64,000 nt of DNA, taken from NCBI RefSeq assembly GCF_049942825.1, contig NZ_CP187970.1:868001-932000 (forward strand). Reading direction: 5' to 3'. Each line of letters starts with the position of its first letter. The stretch's first letter is position 1. This DNA is from Paenibacillus_G sp049942825. GTDB taxonomy: Bacteria > Bacillota > Bacilli > Paenibacillales > NBRC-103111. Made by a program: the position numbers and the translations under genes. Under the pieces are notes generated by a model. That model saw only the letters and a list, made by a program, of their open reading frames with translations, was not told where the DNA came from and did not search any database. This document shows positions 1 through 8,393 of the stretch, in pieces.

Positions 1-5
1 GGGGT

Positions 6-125
6 CTAGTACAAATCGTCGAAATCTTCCCGGGTCTCGTCCCGGTCGGGAGGGACACGGCGGACGAAGTAGATGGCGGACACGATGCCGAGTCCGATCA
101 TGATCGCGATCGGCCATACGCTCAT
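6..125 (-). CDS. Small single-pass membrane protein, 39 aa
   Basis: This is a short open frame on the minus strand. It opens with ATG, 11 bases after a GGGAGG ribosome site, and ends with TAG. The N-terminal half is a hydrophobic stretch (about residues 3-20, rich in I, M, G, V and ending in IYFVRR), which should form one membrane span. The C-terminal tail is charged, with alternating Asp, Glu and Arg, and ends DDLY. I do not recognise a family. The clear ribosome site and the hydrophobic-then-acidic layout make it likely to be real. Its neighbours on the left lie outside the window. Confidence 0.6.
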   Translation of the reverse strand: MSVWPIAIMIGLGIVSAIYFVRRVPPDRDETREDFDDLY

Positions 126-347
126 CGGGTGGTCATCCTCCCTTCCGTCATGCCCTTCAGAGGCAGCTTAACGGTCATAAGGCGGAGTCGGAGAGAGCAG
201 TGTGAAGTCAAGATGACCGTGGCTTCCTTTCGCTTAGAAGATGTGAGTACTTAGGTAAGCTCAAGTATATCACCTGCATCTATCACGGAGGCTAAAGATT
301 GCCTAAAATTTAAGATGGTTCGCCTGCTGCCTAACCGCGGAGACGCC

Positions 348-376
348 TTGACATCACCAACTGTATTCGATATGAT
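348..376 (+). promoter_or_regulatory. Sigma-A promoter upstream of the IDEAL-domain gene
   Basis: A perfect TTGACA (348-353) is followed after exactly 17 bases by TATGAT (371-376). Transcription would start near 383 and give a leader of about 190 bases before the ATG at 572. The whole stretch 126-571 has no other gene I can support. A frame open upstream of 572 from 407 lacks a ribosome site. Confidence 0.75.
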
Positions 377-571
377 TACAGTAATAAGCAGGAAGCGGCT
401 TGCAGAATGTGGAACGGCGGCTGTCCGCCCATGCATGCGGTACGCTGGCAGGGTCCCGAAGGCTGTGGAGCGAATCGGTCCAGGCTGCTTGATCGTTCTT
501 TTGTTCTAAATGTAATTATTTTTATTACAGTTATTAGCGGTCCAATCTATCCAGTCAGGTGGTGCAGGAGC

Positions 572-946
572 ATGAAATTCGAAGAAGGACAATGGGTGCA
601 GGGACGCACCGCAGAGGGGGAGCTGATCCAGGGCTGGGTGGAGTCATCCGATTCCCTGGAGCGGATCGTGAAGGTCCGTGTCGTGAATTCGGATCATATG
701 GACATACTGGGAAAGCGAGTTGCCGTCCGTGAGGCTTGGCTGAAGGCTCTGCCGTCCAATCCGTTCGCCGGAACAGAGGGAGTGCGTGATCTGATCGATC
801 TTGCCCTGTCCACCCGGGACCGCGATTGGTTCATGGAGCTGACGGAGCTGTCCGGCGCCAGCCGGCGGCCGGCGGAGCGGGAGGCATCGTCATCCGAAGC
901 CCCCTGCCGGCGCACGACGCCCCTCACCTCGACGAACGGGGCCTGA
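572..946 (+). CDS. IDEAL-domain protein, 124 aa
   Basis: This is a small cytosolic protein of unknown function. The N-terminal part (about residues 1-60) is a compact domain beginning MKFEEGQWVQG. It is followed by a helical segment at about residues 69-85 (DLIDLALSTRDRDWFMEL) that matches the IDEAL motif of short Firmicute proteins. The tail after residue 95 is low in complexity and rich in Arg, Ser and Glu. The frame is open further upstream, but the ATG at 572 begins the conserved part and lies next to AGGAG. It has its own promoter and lies 52 bases before the flavin oxidoreductase gene, with which it may be co-transcribed. The family assignment rests on the motif only. Confidence 0.75.
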   Translation: MKFEEGQWVQGRTAEGELIQGWVESSDSLERIVKVRVVNSDHMDILGKRVAVREAWLKALPSNPFAGTEGVRDLIDLALSTRDRDWFMELTELSGASRRPAEREASSSEAPCRRTTPLTSTNGA

Positions 947-998
947 TTCCGGTATTCAGGCTCAATACAAATCTCAATTTATGGAGTGATTTCAAAAG

Positions 999-2123
999 AT
1001 GAAACCAAGCTATCAACCTTTGTTCGAAACCTTTACGCTGGGTCAAGGCCTTCAGCTCAAAAACCGCGTCGTGATGGCGCCGATGACCAACTTCGCTTCG
1101 CATGAGGACGGTTCCGTCTCCGAGCAGGAGCTGCAGTATTATGCACGCCGTTCGGCCGGAGCCGGCATGGTCATTACGGCCTGCACCTATGTCACGGAGA
1201 ACGGCAAAGGCTTCCCGGGCGAGTTCGCCGCTCACACGGATGAGATGATCCCAAGCCTGCGTTCCCTGGCGGATACGATTAAAGGGAAGGGCGCCAAAGC
1301 GGTGCTGCAGATCTTCCATGTCGGCCGCAACCTGTCCCCGGGCTTTGTTCCGGACGGCGACGTGGTCAGTGCAAGCGCCGTTCCGACCGAAGAAAATCCG
1401 GCCCTCACCCCGCGTGCGCTGACGGATGAGGAGGTTGTGTCCATCATCCGCGACTTCGGCGAGACGACCCGCCGCGCGATCGAAGCGGGCTATGACGGCG
1501 TGGAGATTCACGGCGCCAACGGCTACCTCATTCACCAGTTCTTCTCTCCTCACTCGAACCGGCGCGAGGACCGCTGGGGCGGCGACGTCCAGGGCCGCCT
1601 GGCGTTCCCGCTGGCGGTCCTGCGCGAGGTGAAGCGGGTCGCGGCGGAGCACGCCAAGCAGCCGTTCATCGTCGGCTACCGCTTCTCGCCGGAAGAGGCC
1701 GAGACGCCGGGCATCACGATGGAGGACACCTTTGTCCTGATCGATGCATTGACAGGCGAAGGGCTAGACTACCTGCACGTGTCGCTGATGGATTACCGCT
1801 CGGAGCCCCGCCGCGGCGCCGACGCCTCCAAGACGCGCCTCGAGTGGCTGCAGGAGCGCATCGGCGGCAAGGTGCCGCTGATCGGCGTAGGCTCCATCCA
1901 CCGTCCGGAGGAAGCCGTCGAAGTACTCGAGAAGGGCGTGCCGCTCGTTGCGGTAGGGCGTGAACTCATCATGGAGCCGGACTGGGTCGAGAAGATCGAG
2001 AGCGGCCGTGAAGCGGAGATTCGCACGACGCTCAGCAGAAGCGCCCAGCAGGAGCTCGTGATTCCGGATGGCCTCTGGCAGGCGATCATGAATGCACCGG
2101 GCTGGTTCCCGGTCGAAGACTAA
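999..2123 (+). CDS. NADH:flavin oxidoreductase, Old Yellow Enzyme family (YqiG-like)
   Basis: This is a soluble FMN-dependent ene-reductase type TIM barrel of 374 residues, about the family's usual length. The N-terminal FMN-side motif VVMAPMTNFAS lies at 24-34. The substrate-binding pair is H171-G-A-N174, followed by the signature GYLIHQFFSP and the NRREDRWGG loop to residue 195. The C-terminal phosphate-binding strand VGSIHRPEEAVE and the VAVGRELIMEPDW stretch complete the barrel. The closest familiar relative is B. subtilis YqiG rather than YqjM. The natural substrate is unknown; these enzymes usually reduce activated alkenes or nitro compounds. A GGAGTG ribosome site precedes the ATG, and a strong hairpin terminator follows 130 bases downstream. 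Confidence 0.92.
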   Translation: MKPSYQPLFETFTLGQGLQLKNRVVMAPMTNFASHEDGSVSEQELQYYARRSAGAGMVITACTYVTENGKGFPGEFAAHTDEMIPSLRSLADTIKGKGAKAVLQIFHVGRNLSPGFVPDGDVVSASAVPTEENPALTPRALTDEEVVSIIRDFGETTRRAIEAGYDGVEIHGANGYLIHQFFSPHSNRREDRWGGDVQGRLAFPLAVLREVKRVAAEHAKQPFIVGYRFSPEEAETPGITMEDTFVLIDALTGEGLDYLHVSLMDYRSEPRRGADASKTRLEWLQERIGGKVPLIGVGSIHRPEEAVEVLEKGVPLVAVGRELIMEPDWVEKIESGREAEIRTTLSRSAQQELVIPDGLWQAIMNAPGWFPVED

Positions 2124-2256
2124 GACTAGCCGGCAGGCGGGCCTACCGAACGAACCTCACAGCAGCGATTACATGGATACCGATTGGGCCTGTCCGAGAA
2201 GGTGTAATGTTATGTCTTAAGGACAACAGCCCCTTTATTTCTTCAGAAAACGCCAA

Positions 2257-2306
2257 AGGCACTTAGTAAGGAATGGAGATTACTCCAGTCCTGCTAAGTG
2301 CCTTTT
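2257..2306 (+). terminator. Rho-independent terminator after the OYE gene
   Basis: The arms AGGCACTTAGTAAGGA and TCCTGCTAAGTGCCT pair with few mismatches. The stem continues inward to GGAG/CTCC, leaving a 4-base loop, and is followed by TTTTT. A-rich sequence at the 5' foot could also let it work on the other strand. Confidence 0.85.
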
Positions 2307-2421
2307 TCGATCCATCACTGCTTTTTTGAGCAGATTATGGAGTGATCATTTTGATAAGTGCAACTTAAAAAGTTGTTATTTATGCTTCCGTTTTGTTATT
2401 TAAGGGGGACAGCCTGCGGAA

Positions 2422-2457
2422 TATAATGAAGAAGCCAACAACATCGTAACCGGTTAC
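2422..2457 (+). promoter_or_regulatory. LacI-gene promoter -10 and operator 1
   Basis: TATAAT (2422-2427) lies 18 bases before a perfect 12-bp palindrome GTAACCGGTTAC (2446-2457). That palindrome has the central CG typical of LacI-family operators. Its place just past the expected transcription start suggests autorepression by blocking. The -35 region is weak (TTTAAG). A near-identical second copy lies at 3498. The assignment to this regulator is inferred from position and symmetry. Confidence 0.65.
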
Positions 2458-2478
2458 AGTGTCTTAGGAGGATCAAGG

Positions 2479-3531
2479 GTGACGACGATTTACGATATTG
2501 CCAAGAGAGCGGGTGTATCTTCCGCAACGGTGTCCCGGGTGATCAACGAGCACAGGGATGTTAGTGAGAAAACAAGGCAAAATGTGAAAAGCATCATGGC
2601 TGAGCTTGATTTTCGGCCGAATGCGACAGCCAGGGGGCTGGCGACCAAAAGCTCTCAGTTGATTGGGGTATTTTTCCAAGATCATCTTCTGACGGGATTA
2701 AAGCATCCGTTTCTGCAGGATGTGCTGAGCAGCTTCGAGGTGGTGGCCGGCGAGAAGGGATATGACTTGCTTCTGTTTGCGAATTACAGTGCCGAAAGCA
2801 CGGATAACTATGAGGCCAGAGCCAGGCGCAGAGATGTCGACGGCCTCCTGCTCTTTGGTATATCGAAGACAGATCCCAACGTCTCGACCATCATCAAAAG
2901 CCAAATTCCATGTATTTCGATCGACATGGATTTATATGGTCCGCGCACTGGATATCTGGCTTCCGACAATGTGGGCGGCGCTATTCTTGCCATTGATCAT
3001 TTCGTGGAGAATGGCCACCGGGACATCGCCTTCTTTGCCGACATCTATAACAGCAAGCCGGGGCTCGATCGTTTGATCGGTTATCAGCAGGCAATGAACA
3101 AACATGGGCTGCCTTATCCGTCCGAATGGACCCTTCATTCCGATTTCAGCGAGCAGGGCGGTTACGAGGCGGCACAGCGCCTGCTCAGCCTGAAGAAGCG
3201 GCCAACCGCTCTCTTCTGCGCATCGGATACCATGGCTCTCGGTGCCATGGAGGCGCTCTCTATGGCGGCGCTTGTCGTTGGACAGGATATCTCGATTATC
3301 GGATTTGACGACATTGCCATACTGAAGTACCTGAGACCGGGATTAACCACGATCCGCCAGAATCGGGAAGAAATCGGGAGGAGGGCGGCGCAGGCCCTAT
3401 TTGACATGATCCATTGCCCGCAGTCGCACCCGCCGATCCTGACTGTCCCGACGGAACTGGTTATACGGGAAAGCGTCGCCTGTCTCATTCCTTCTTCGAA
3501 ACCGGTTACGGAAATATCACCAAATTATTGA
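2479..3531 (+). CDS. LacI-family transcriptional regulator of the sugar locus
   Basis: A 350-residue DNA-binding repressor. The N-terminal helix-turn-helix (residues 1-50) has the family signature TIYDIAKRAGVSSATVSRVI. It is followed by the hinge helix RPNATARGLATK and a periplasmic-binding-protein-like sugar domain with IGFDDIAILKYLRPGLTTI near the end. The start is GTG at 2479, preceded by AGGAGG seven bases upstream. It is the first gene before the ABC importer, glucosidase and surface glucanase, so it probably senses a beta-gluco-oligosaccharide or its phosphate. Two palindromic operator candidates, one before the gene and one inside its last codons, fit control of both itself and the transporter. 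Confidence 0.92.
   Translation: MTTIYDIAKRAGVSSATVSRVINEHRDVSEKTRQNVKSIMAELDFRPNATARGLATKSSQLIGVFFQDHLLTGLKHPFLQDVLSSFEVVAGEKGYDLLLFANYSAESTDNYEARARRRDVDGLLLFGISKTDPNVSTIIKSQIPCISIDMDLYGPRTGYLASDNVGGAILAIDHFVENGHRDIAFFADIYNSKPGLDRLIGYQQAMNKHGLPYPSEWTLHSDFSEQGGYEAAQRLLSLKKRPTALFCASDTMALGAMEALSMAALVVGQDISIIGFDDIAILKYLRPGLTTIRQNREEIGRRAAQALFDMIHCPQSHPPILTVPTELVIRESVACLIPSSKPVTEISPNY
3498..3509 (+). promoter_or_regulatory. LacI operator 2, inside the regulator's 3' end
   Basis: GAAACCGGTTAC differs from the upstream palindrome GTAACCGGTTAC by one base. It lies within the last codons of the LacI gene, 43 bases before the TTG start of the solute-binding protein gene. It may control a promoter for the transporter, or act with operator 1 about 1.05 kb away through a loop. 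Function is inferred. Confidence 0.55.
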
Positions 3532-3551
3532 ACATACAGGGGGAGTTTTTC

Positions 3552-4925
3552 TTGAAAAAAGCACCGACTTCCGTATTGGCAGCAATGGTAACAGCATCCA
3601 TGGTGTTCGCGGGTTGTTCCTCGAGCACGCCTGCTTCAGACACCGGACCGGCAGCTGCAGAGCCGGGCGGCAAAGACAAGCCGGTTACGCTGAATGCCTG
3701 GATCATGCCGAACAGTCCAAAGCCGGATCAGGACTTTTTGGCAACATTGAAGCCATACCTCGATCAGAATAAACATGTGACCTTGAAAGTAACGGTGCTG
3801 GATTGGGGCTCGGCATGGACCAAAATAACGACGGCCGCAACCAGCGGGGAGGGTCCCGACCTGCTTCAGCTCGGCACATCCTGGGTTCCGGCGATCGCTT
3901 CGATGAATGGAATAGAAGACATTACCGGCAGGGTGAAGGAGATCGGCGGCGAAGAGGCCTATCTCCCGGCAAGCTGGAAGACAACCAAGATTGAAGGCAG
4001 CGACAAAATCTATGGTGTTCCCTGGTTTGTGGATGCGCGAGCGATTTTCTACCGCACGGACGCTTTTAAGAAGGCGGGAGTCGACCCGGCCACGGCATTC
4101 GAAACGTGGGATTCGTTCAGGGAAGCGCTAAAGAAAGTGAACGGAGTTCAGATCGGCGATCAGAAGATGAGCGCCCTGGCCATCCCGGGCAAGAATGACT
4201 GGAACGTGCCGCATAACCTGTTCCCCTGGATTTGGGGCGCTGGTGGCAGCGTGCTGACTATGGACAACAAGGCAGCCGCTTTCAATGACGAGAAGGCCTT
4301 GGAAGGCATCCTGTATTATACGGGCCTTGTGCAGGATGGGTTAGTGGATAAGACATCCCTTGAGAAGAACTCGGCCCAAGTGGAATCGGACTTTGCCGAC
4401 GGGAGATCAGCGGTTCTTTTTGCAGGCCCTTGGATGGTGAAGAACTTTACCACGCCGACGGATGCCGGCGGGATGGCCGAGAAGCTGGCAGCCCAAAACT
4501 ATGGCGTAGCTCCGCTGCCTGCCGGTCCGAAGGAGAGAGCAACCTTCATTGGAGGAAGCAATTTGACGGTATTTAAAGGCTCCAAGAACAAGGATGCCGC
4601 CTGGGATGTCATCCGATTCCTCTCTACGGACGAGGCTCAATTGTCTTACGCCAAGCTGACCGGGTTCTTGCCTGCCAAGACCAAAGTCATTCAATCGGAG
4701 GAGCTTACCAAGGATCCGGGATTTGCCTCTTTCGCCGAAGCGGCCAAATACGGCAAATCCTACCCGTCGATTCCACAGTGGGGACCCATGGAAACAGCCC
4801 TTGTCAAGTATTTCGGCAACATTTGGGATATCGTCGCCGGTGTGAAAGGCACGTACAGCAAGGAAGCGGTGAAACAGCAACTTGACGATGCCGTCCGCGA
4901 AGTGAACGGAATTCTCAACCAGTAA
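3552..4925 (+). CDS. ABC sugar transporter solute-binding lipoprotein (family 1)
   Basis: This 457-residue extracytoplasmic receptor delivers sugar to the permeases encoded just downstream. The start is taken as TTG at 3552, seven bases after AGGGGGAG. It gives a lipoprotein signal peptide (MKKAPTSVLAAMVTASMVFA) with lipobox FAGC and acylated Cys22. The mature protein has the cluster B binding-protein pattern, including GPDLLQLGTSWVP, a hinge-like PWFVDARAIFYRTD, and the C-terminal FIGGSNLTVFKGSKNKDAAW. An ATG-initiated longer frame would overlap the LacI gene and destroy the signal peptide. Its neighbours (LacI regulator, MalF/MalG-type permeases, GH1, laminarinase) point to beta-gluco-oligosaccharides, but specificity cannot be read from sequence. 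Confidence 0.9.
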   Translation: MKKAPTSVLAAMVTASMVFAGCSSSTPASDTGPAAAEPGGKDKPVTLNAWIMPNSPKPDQDFLATLKPYLDQNKHVTLKVTVLDWGSAWTKITTAATSGEGPDLLQLGTSWVPAIASMNGIEDITGRVKEIGGEEAYLPASWKTTKIEGSDKIYGVPWFVDARAIFYRTDAFKKAGVDPATAFETWDSFREALKKVNGVQIGDQKMSALAIPGKNDWNVPHNLFPWIWGAGGSVLTMDNKAAAFNDEKALEGILYYTGLVQDGLVDKTSLEKNSAQVESDFADGRSAVLFAGPWMVKNFTTPTDAGGMAEKLAAQNYGVAPLPAGPKERATFIGGSNLTVFKGSKNKDAAWDVIRFLSTDEAQLSYAKLTGFLPAKTKVIQSEELTKDPGFASFAEAAKYGKSYPSIPQWGPMETALVKYFGNIWDIVAGVKGTYSKEAVKQQLDDAVREVNGILNQ

Positions 4926-4942
4926 TCAGAAGGAGATATGTT

Positions 4943-5911
4943 ATGCAGCCTGCAACCGGTTCTTCAGGAGATGATAACAAGAAATTTGCGATCATTCTCC
5001 AGGATTTCAGAAAAAATCGATTCGCCTACGCCTTGGTCCTGCCGACGATTCTCTTTATGCTGGCTGTACATTTATGGCCTATGCTGCAGGGGATCTGGAT
5101 GTCTCTGCTCAAGCTCAACCAGTTTACGCTTAACCAATATTTGAGAGCGCCGTTCGTCGGCCTGCATAACTATACGGAGCTGCTTTTTAATACGAACAAT
5201 CCGGTTCGACAGGGCTTGCAGTATGCTCTCCGGAATACGGCAATTTACACGGTCGTTGTCACGATCGCCGTGATGGCTTGCGGACTTGGGACAGCGATGC
5301 TGATGAACCGGGCGTTCCCGGGAAGAGCGATTGCGCGGACCGCTCTGCTGCTGCCTTGGGTGGTCCCCTCCTATGTGGTTGGAATTCTATGGGGATTTAT
5401 GTGGCAGAAAGAAGGGATTATCAATTATGTTCTGGTGGATGTGCTGCATCTGCTGGATGACAAGCCATTCTGGTTGATCGGGTCCAACACGTTATGGGCC
5501 ATTATCATTCCGACCGTATGGCGCAGCTGGCCGTTTCTGATGATCGTCTTCCTGGCCGGTCTCCAGACGATATCCGATGAGCTCTATGAAGCGGCAGAGA
5601 TCGACGGAGCGAACAAGTTCAGGCAGTTTATGAGCATTACCCTGCCCTTACTGAAACCGATCATCGCCGTTCAGCTCTTGTTCCAAATCATTTACAATGT
5701 GTATTCCTATAACATTGTTGCCATGATGTTCGGCAACGGTTCAGGTTACCCCGGAGAGTGGGGCGATCTGGTGATGACGGCAATGACCCGTCAGACTTTC
5801 GGGTACTGGGCCTTCGGAAGCGGTTCCGCCGCCTCGTTCATGCTGATGCTGATCATGTTTGTCATCGTCGGCATCTGGTATCGAGTCTTCAGATCGGAGT
5901 TGAATACGTAA
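4943..5911 (+). CDS. ABC sugar transporter permease, MalF type
   Basis: A 322-residue integral membrane subunit with about six spans, beginning with the helix ALVLPTILFMLAVHLWP. The cytoplasmic EAA loop that docks the ATPase is visible as YEAAEIDGANKFRQFMSITL (about residues 214-233). The ATG at 4943 follows AAGGAGATATGTT, 18 bases after the binding-protein gene. Its stop overlaps the next permease start by one base (TAATG), indicating translational coupling. No ATPase gene is present in the locus. In Firmicutes such importers commonly use a shared MsmX-type ATPase encoded elsewhere, which is the likely case here. Confidence 0.93.
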   Translation: MQPATGSSGDDNKKFAIILQDFRKNRFAYALVLPTILFMLAVHLWPMLQGIWMSLLKLNQFTLNQYLRAPFVGLHNYTELLFNTNNPVRQGLQYALRNTAIYTVVVTIAVMACGLGTAMLMNRAFPGRAIARTALLLPWVVPSYVVGILWGFMWQKEGIINYVLVDVLHLLDDKPFWLIGSNTLWAIIIPTVWRSWPFLMIVFLAGLQTISDELYEAAEIDGANKFRQFMSITLPLLKPIIAVQLLFQIIYNVYSYNIVAMMFGNGSGYPGEWGDLVMTAMTRQTFGYWAFGSGSAASFMLMLIMFVIVGIWYRVFRSELNT

Positions 5912-6768
5912 TGAGCAAGCGGCAATCCCGTTTTATTCTGAACGGTTCTTTGACCACATTCACCTGGATGATCGTGCTGTTCACCATTTTTCCTATATTC
6001 TATATGGTCTTTGCTTCCCTGCACTCGAATGAGGACATTCTCCGGGGAATTACAAGCTTTAGGCTCGTGGACCCCAAGTGGGAGAATTATCGGGATATGT
6101 GGATTAACATCGATTTCTTCAACTTTTTTAAAAACAGCCTCATTATTTGTACGGTCACGATGCTGCTCGCCAGCTCCTTCGCCGTGATGGCAGGCTATGC
6201 GCTTGCCAAATACCGGTTTTTCGGATCCAAAACACTTGAAATGGGCATTATCTCGACACAGATGATTCCAGGCATTATGTTCCTGCTCCCGATCTACCTC
6301 ATGTTCCTGGGATTGAAAGAAGTACTCGGTATTCCTATGATCAATACGTATTGGGGTATGATTCTTGTCTACACTGCTTTCTATACACCGATGAGTATTT
6401 GGATTATGCGAAGCTTCTTTGTAGCGATCCCGAACGATCTGGAAGAATCGGCACTGATTGACGGCTGCACCCGGTTCCAGGCCTTCGTGAAGGTGATTCT
6501 GCCCTTGTCGGTTCCCGGTATGATTGCCACCTGCATCTATATCTTCCTTACCGCTTGGGATGAGCTGCTGTTTGCTTGGGTGCTTACGACAAGTCCGGAC
6601 GTACAAACGATTCCCGTGGGCATCCGGCTGTTCGTCGGACAATATCAGAATCGATATGATCTGCTGATGTCGGCGGCTACCGTAGTGACAATTCCGGTCA
6701 TCATCACGTTCTTTTTGACACAGAAATATTTCATCCGGGGTATGACGGCTGGTGCGGTCAAGGGTTAG
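5911..6768 (+). CDS. ABC sugar transporter permease, MalG type
   Basis: A 285-residue membrane subunit that pairs with the preceding MalF-type protein. The first span is TTFTWMIVLFTIFPIFYMVF. The EAA loop reads EESALIDGCTRFQAFVKVIL, and the C-terminus MTAGAVKG is typical of MalG-type subunits. The start overlaps the previous stop by one base, so the pair is translated together. The longer open frame upstream lies inside the preceding gene and is not used. It belongs to the LacI-ABC-GH1 transcription unit. Confidence 0.93.
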   Translation: MSKRQSRFILNGSLTTFTWMIVLFTIFPIFYMVFASLHSNEDILRGITSFRLVDPKWENYRDMWINIDFFNFFKNSLIICTVTMLLASSFAVMAGYALAKYRFFGSKTLEMGIISTQMIPGIMFLLPIYLMFLGLKEVLGIPMINTYWGMILVYTAFYTPMSIWIMRSFFVAIPNDLEESALIDGCTRFQAFVKVILPLSVPGMIATCIYIFLTAWDELLFAWVLTTSPDVQTIPVGIRLFVGQYQNRYDLLMSAATVVTIPVIITFFLTQKYFIRGMTAGAVKG

Positions 6769-6813
6769 TGAACCCCTGAGCCTTATACAATCCAAAAAGT
6801 GAGGTTGAAAGAG

Positions 6814-8160
6814 ATGAACAAAAGGCTATTTCCTTCTGACTTTACGTGGGGGACAGCGACGGCGGCGTATCAAATCGAAGGCGCCGGCAGCGAGGATGGG
6901 CGAACACCCTGCATATGGGACATGTTTGCTGCAATTCCGGGAAAGGTACACGGGGGGCATAACGGAAGTGTGGCGTGCGACCATTATCACCGTTATCCCG
7001 AGGATATTGCCTTGATGGGTGAGCTTGGTTTCCAGTCGTACCGGTTCTCCGTTGCCTGGCCCCGTATAGTCCCGGAGAAGGGGAAGCTGAATGAGAAGGG
7101 CATCGACTTCTATCTGCGTCTGCTGGAGCAGCTGCACAAGAATAACATCAAGCCGTCGGTGACGATGTATCATTGGGATCTGCCGATGTGGCTCTATGAA
7201 CAGGGAGGATGGCTCAGCCGGGACACGGTAGCGCATTTTGAAGAATATGCCGACACCTTATACCGAAGGCTCGGGGACGCCGTACCGATGTGGATCACCC
7301 ATAACGAGCCTTGGTGCGCGGCATTCTTGGGCTACGGCATGGGCGTGCATGCCCCTGGGCACGAGGATTGGAATGAAGCGTTAACGGCTGCCCATCATCT
7401 TCTGCTGTCCCATGGCAGAGCGGTACAAGCTTACCGTGCAGCGGGCCTTCAAGGGCAGATCGGCATCACACTCAATCTGAGCCACGTCGATGCGGCTTCT
7501 CCATCGGAAGAGGATCAAAGGGCAGCCCGAACCGCAGACGGGTTTACGAATCGGTGGTTCCTGGACCCTGTATTCCGCGGTGGTTATCCTGAGGACATGA
7601 TGTCCCGTTTTGCTGACCTTGGCGTTACCTTTGAATTCATAAAGCCGGGTGATTTCACGACGATCTCCACACCCAACGACTTTGTGGGAATCAATTACTA
7701 TACCCGCCAATTGATTCGGGCCAACCCGGAGGATACAGCTTTCGGTTTGGCTCACGTCAAAGGAGAGAACCCGCACACAGATATGGATTGGGAGGTATAC
7801 CCCGACGGGCTGTATCATCTGCTGCGGAAGGTATCCGGCGAATACTCCGACCTGCCGATTTATATCACGGAGAACGGGGCCGCTTATGCCGATGAGCTCT
7901 GCGACGGCTCGGTGAACGACGGGGAGCGGGTCGAGTATTACCGCGGGCATGTGGAGGCTGCACACCGGTTTATTCAGGAGGGCGGACCGCTGAAAGGATA
8001 TTACTGCTGGTCGTTCATGGATAATTACGAGTGGGCTTATGGATACTCCAAGCGGTTCGGCATTGTTCATGTGGCTTACGAGACCCAGATCCGGACGCCC
8101 AAGCAAAGCGCGTTATGGTTTAAGGAGCTGATCCATTCCAATGCCCTGCCGGCAAGATGA
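6814..8160 (+). CDS. GH1 beta-glucosidase
   Basis: A 448-residue cytoplasmic glycoside hydrolase family 1 enzyme that should release glucose from imported beta-gluco-oligosaccharides. The N-terminal signature is FTWGTATAAYQIEGA. The acid/base Glu165 lies in ITHNEPW and the nucleophile Glu353 in IYITENG. The aglycone-side tail YYCWSFMDNYEWAYGY is also family-typical. No signal peptide is seen. I prefer ATG 6814 (GAGG 9 bases upstream) over an in-frame GTG at 6799. It lies 45 bases after the permease gene and in the same direction, so it is probably part of the LacI-controlled operon. A phospho-beta-glucosidase is less likely because the uptake system here is ABC rather than PTS. Confidence 0.94.
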   Translation: MNKRLFPSDFTWGTATAAYQIEGAGSEDGRTPCIWDMFAAIPGKVHGGHNGSVACDHYHRYPEDIALMGELGFQSYRFSVAWPRIVPEKGKLNEKGIDFYLRLLEQLHKNNIKPSVTMYHWDLPMWLYEQGGWLSRDTVAHFEEYADTLYRRLGDAVPMWITHNEPWCAAFLGYGMGVHAPGHEDWNEALTAAHHLLLSHGRAVQAYRAAGLQGQIGITLNLSHVDAASPSEEDQRAARTADGFTNRWFLDPVFRGGYPEDMMSRFADLGVTFEFIKPGDFTTISTPNDFVGINYYTRQLIRANPEDTAFGLAHVKGENPHTDMDWEVYPDGLYHLLRKVSGEYSDLPIYITENGAAYADELCDGSVNDGERVEYYRGHVEAAHRFIQEGGPLKGYYCWSFMDNYEWAYGYSKRFGIVHVAYETQIRTPKQSALWFKELIHSNALPAR

Positions 8161-8277
8161 GCATCACTGGTGCTTTAACGTCTGATTCAGCTATAGAAGT
8201 GCGATGCATATAGAACGGTCGTCAGGAAGCACCGGCATCCATGGCCGGTAATCGCTCTAAGGATTCAACTGTCCGAA

Positions 8278-8304
8278 GCGGAGGACGGGCTTATGGTCCT
8301 CCGC
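8278..8304 (+). other. Intercistronic hairpin before the surface glucanase gene
   Basis: A perfect 9-bp stem, GCGGAGGAC/GTCCTCCGC, with a 9-base loop lies in the 233-base gap between the GH1 and GH16 genes. No T-run follows, so it is not a classical terminator. It may protect or attenuate the message. No convincing promoter was seen in this gap. Confidence 0.5.
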
Positions 8305-8393
8305 AAGATACAGGAGGTATCCGGTGCTTGCCTCGGCCGCTTATGCGCATATTCATCTGGAGCTGGACGTTCATACATAAGGAGTTGGAGACG

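Noticed and set aside
407..571. 55-codon N-terminal extension of the IDEAL-domain gene
   Set aside because: No ribosome site at 407 and the extension is not protein-like. The ATG at 572 begins the conserved part next to AGGAG.
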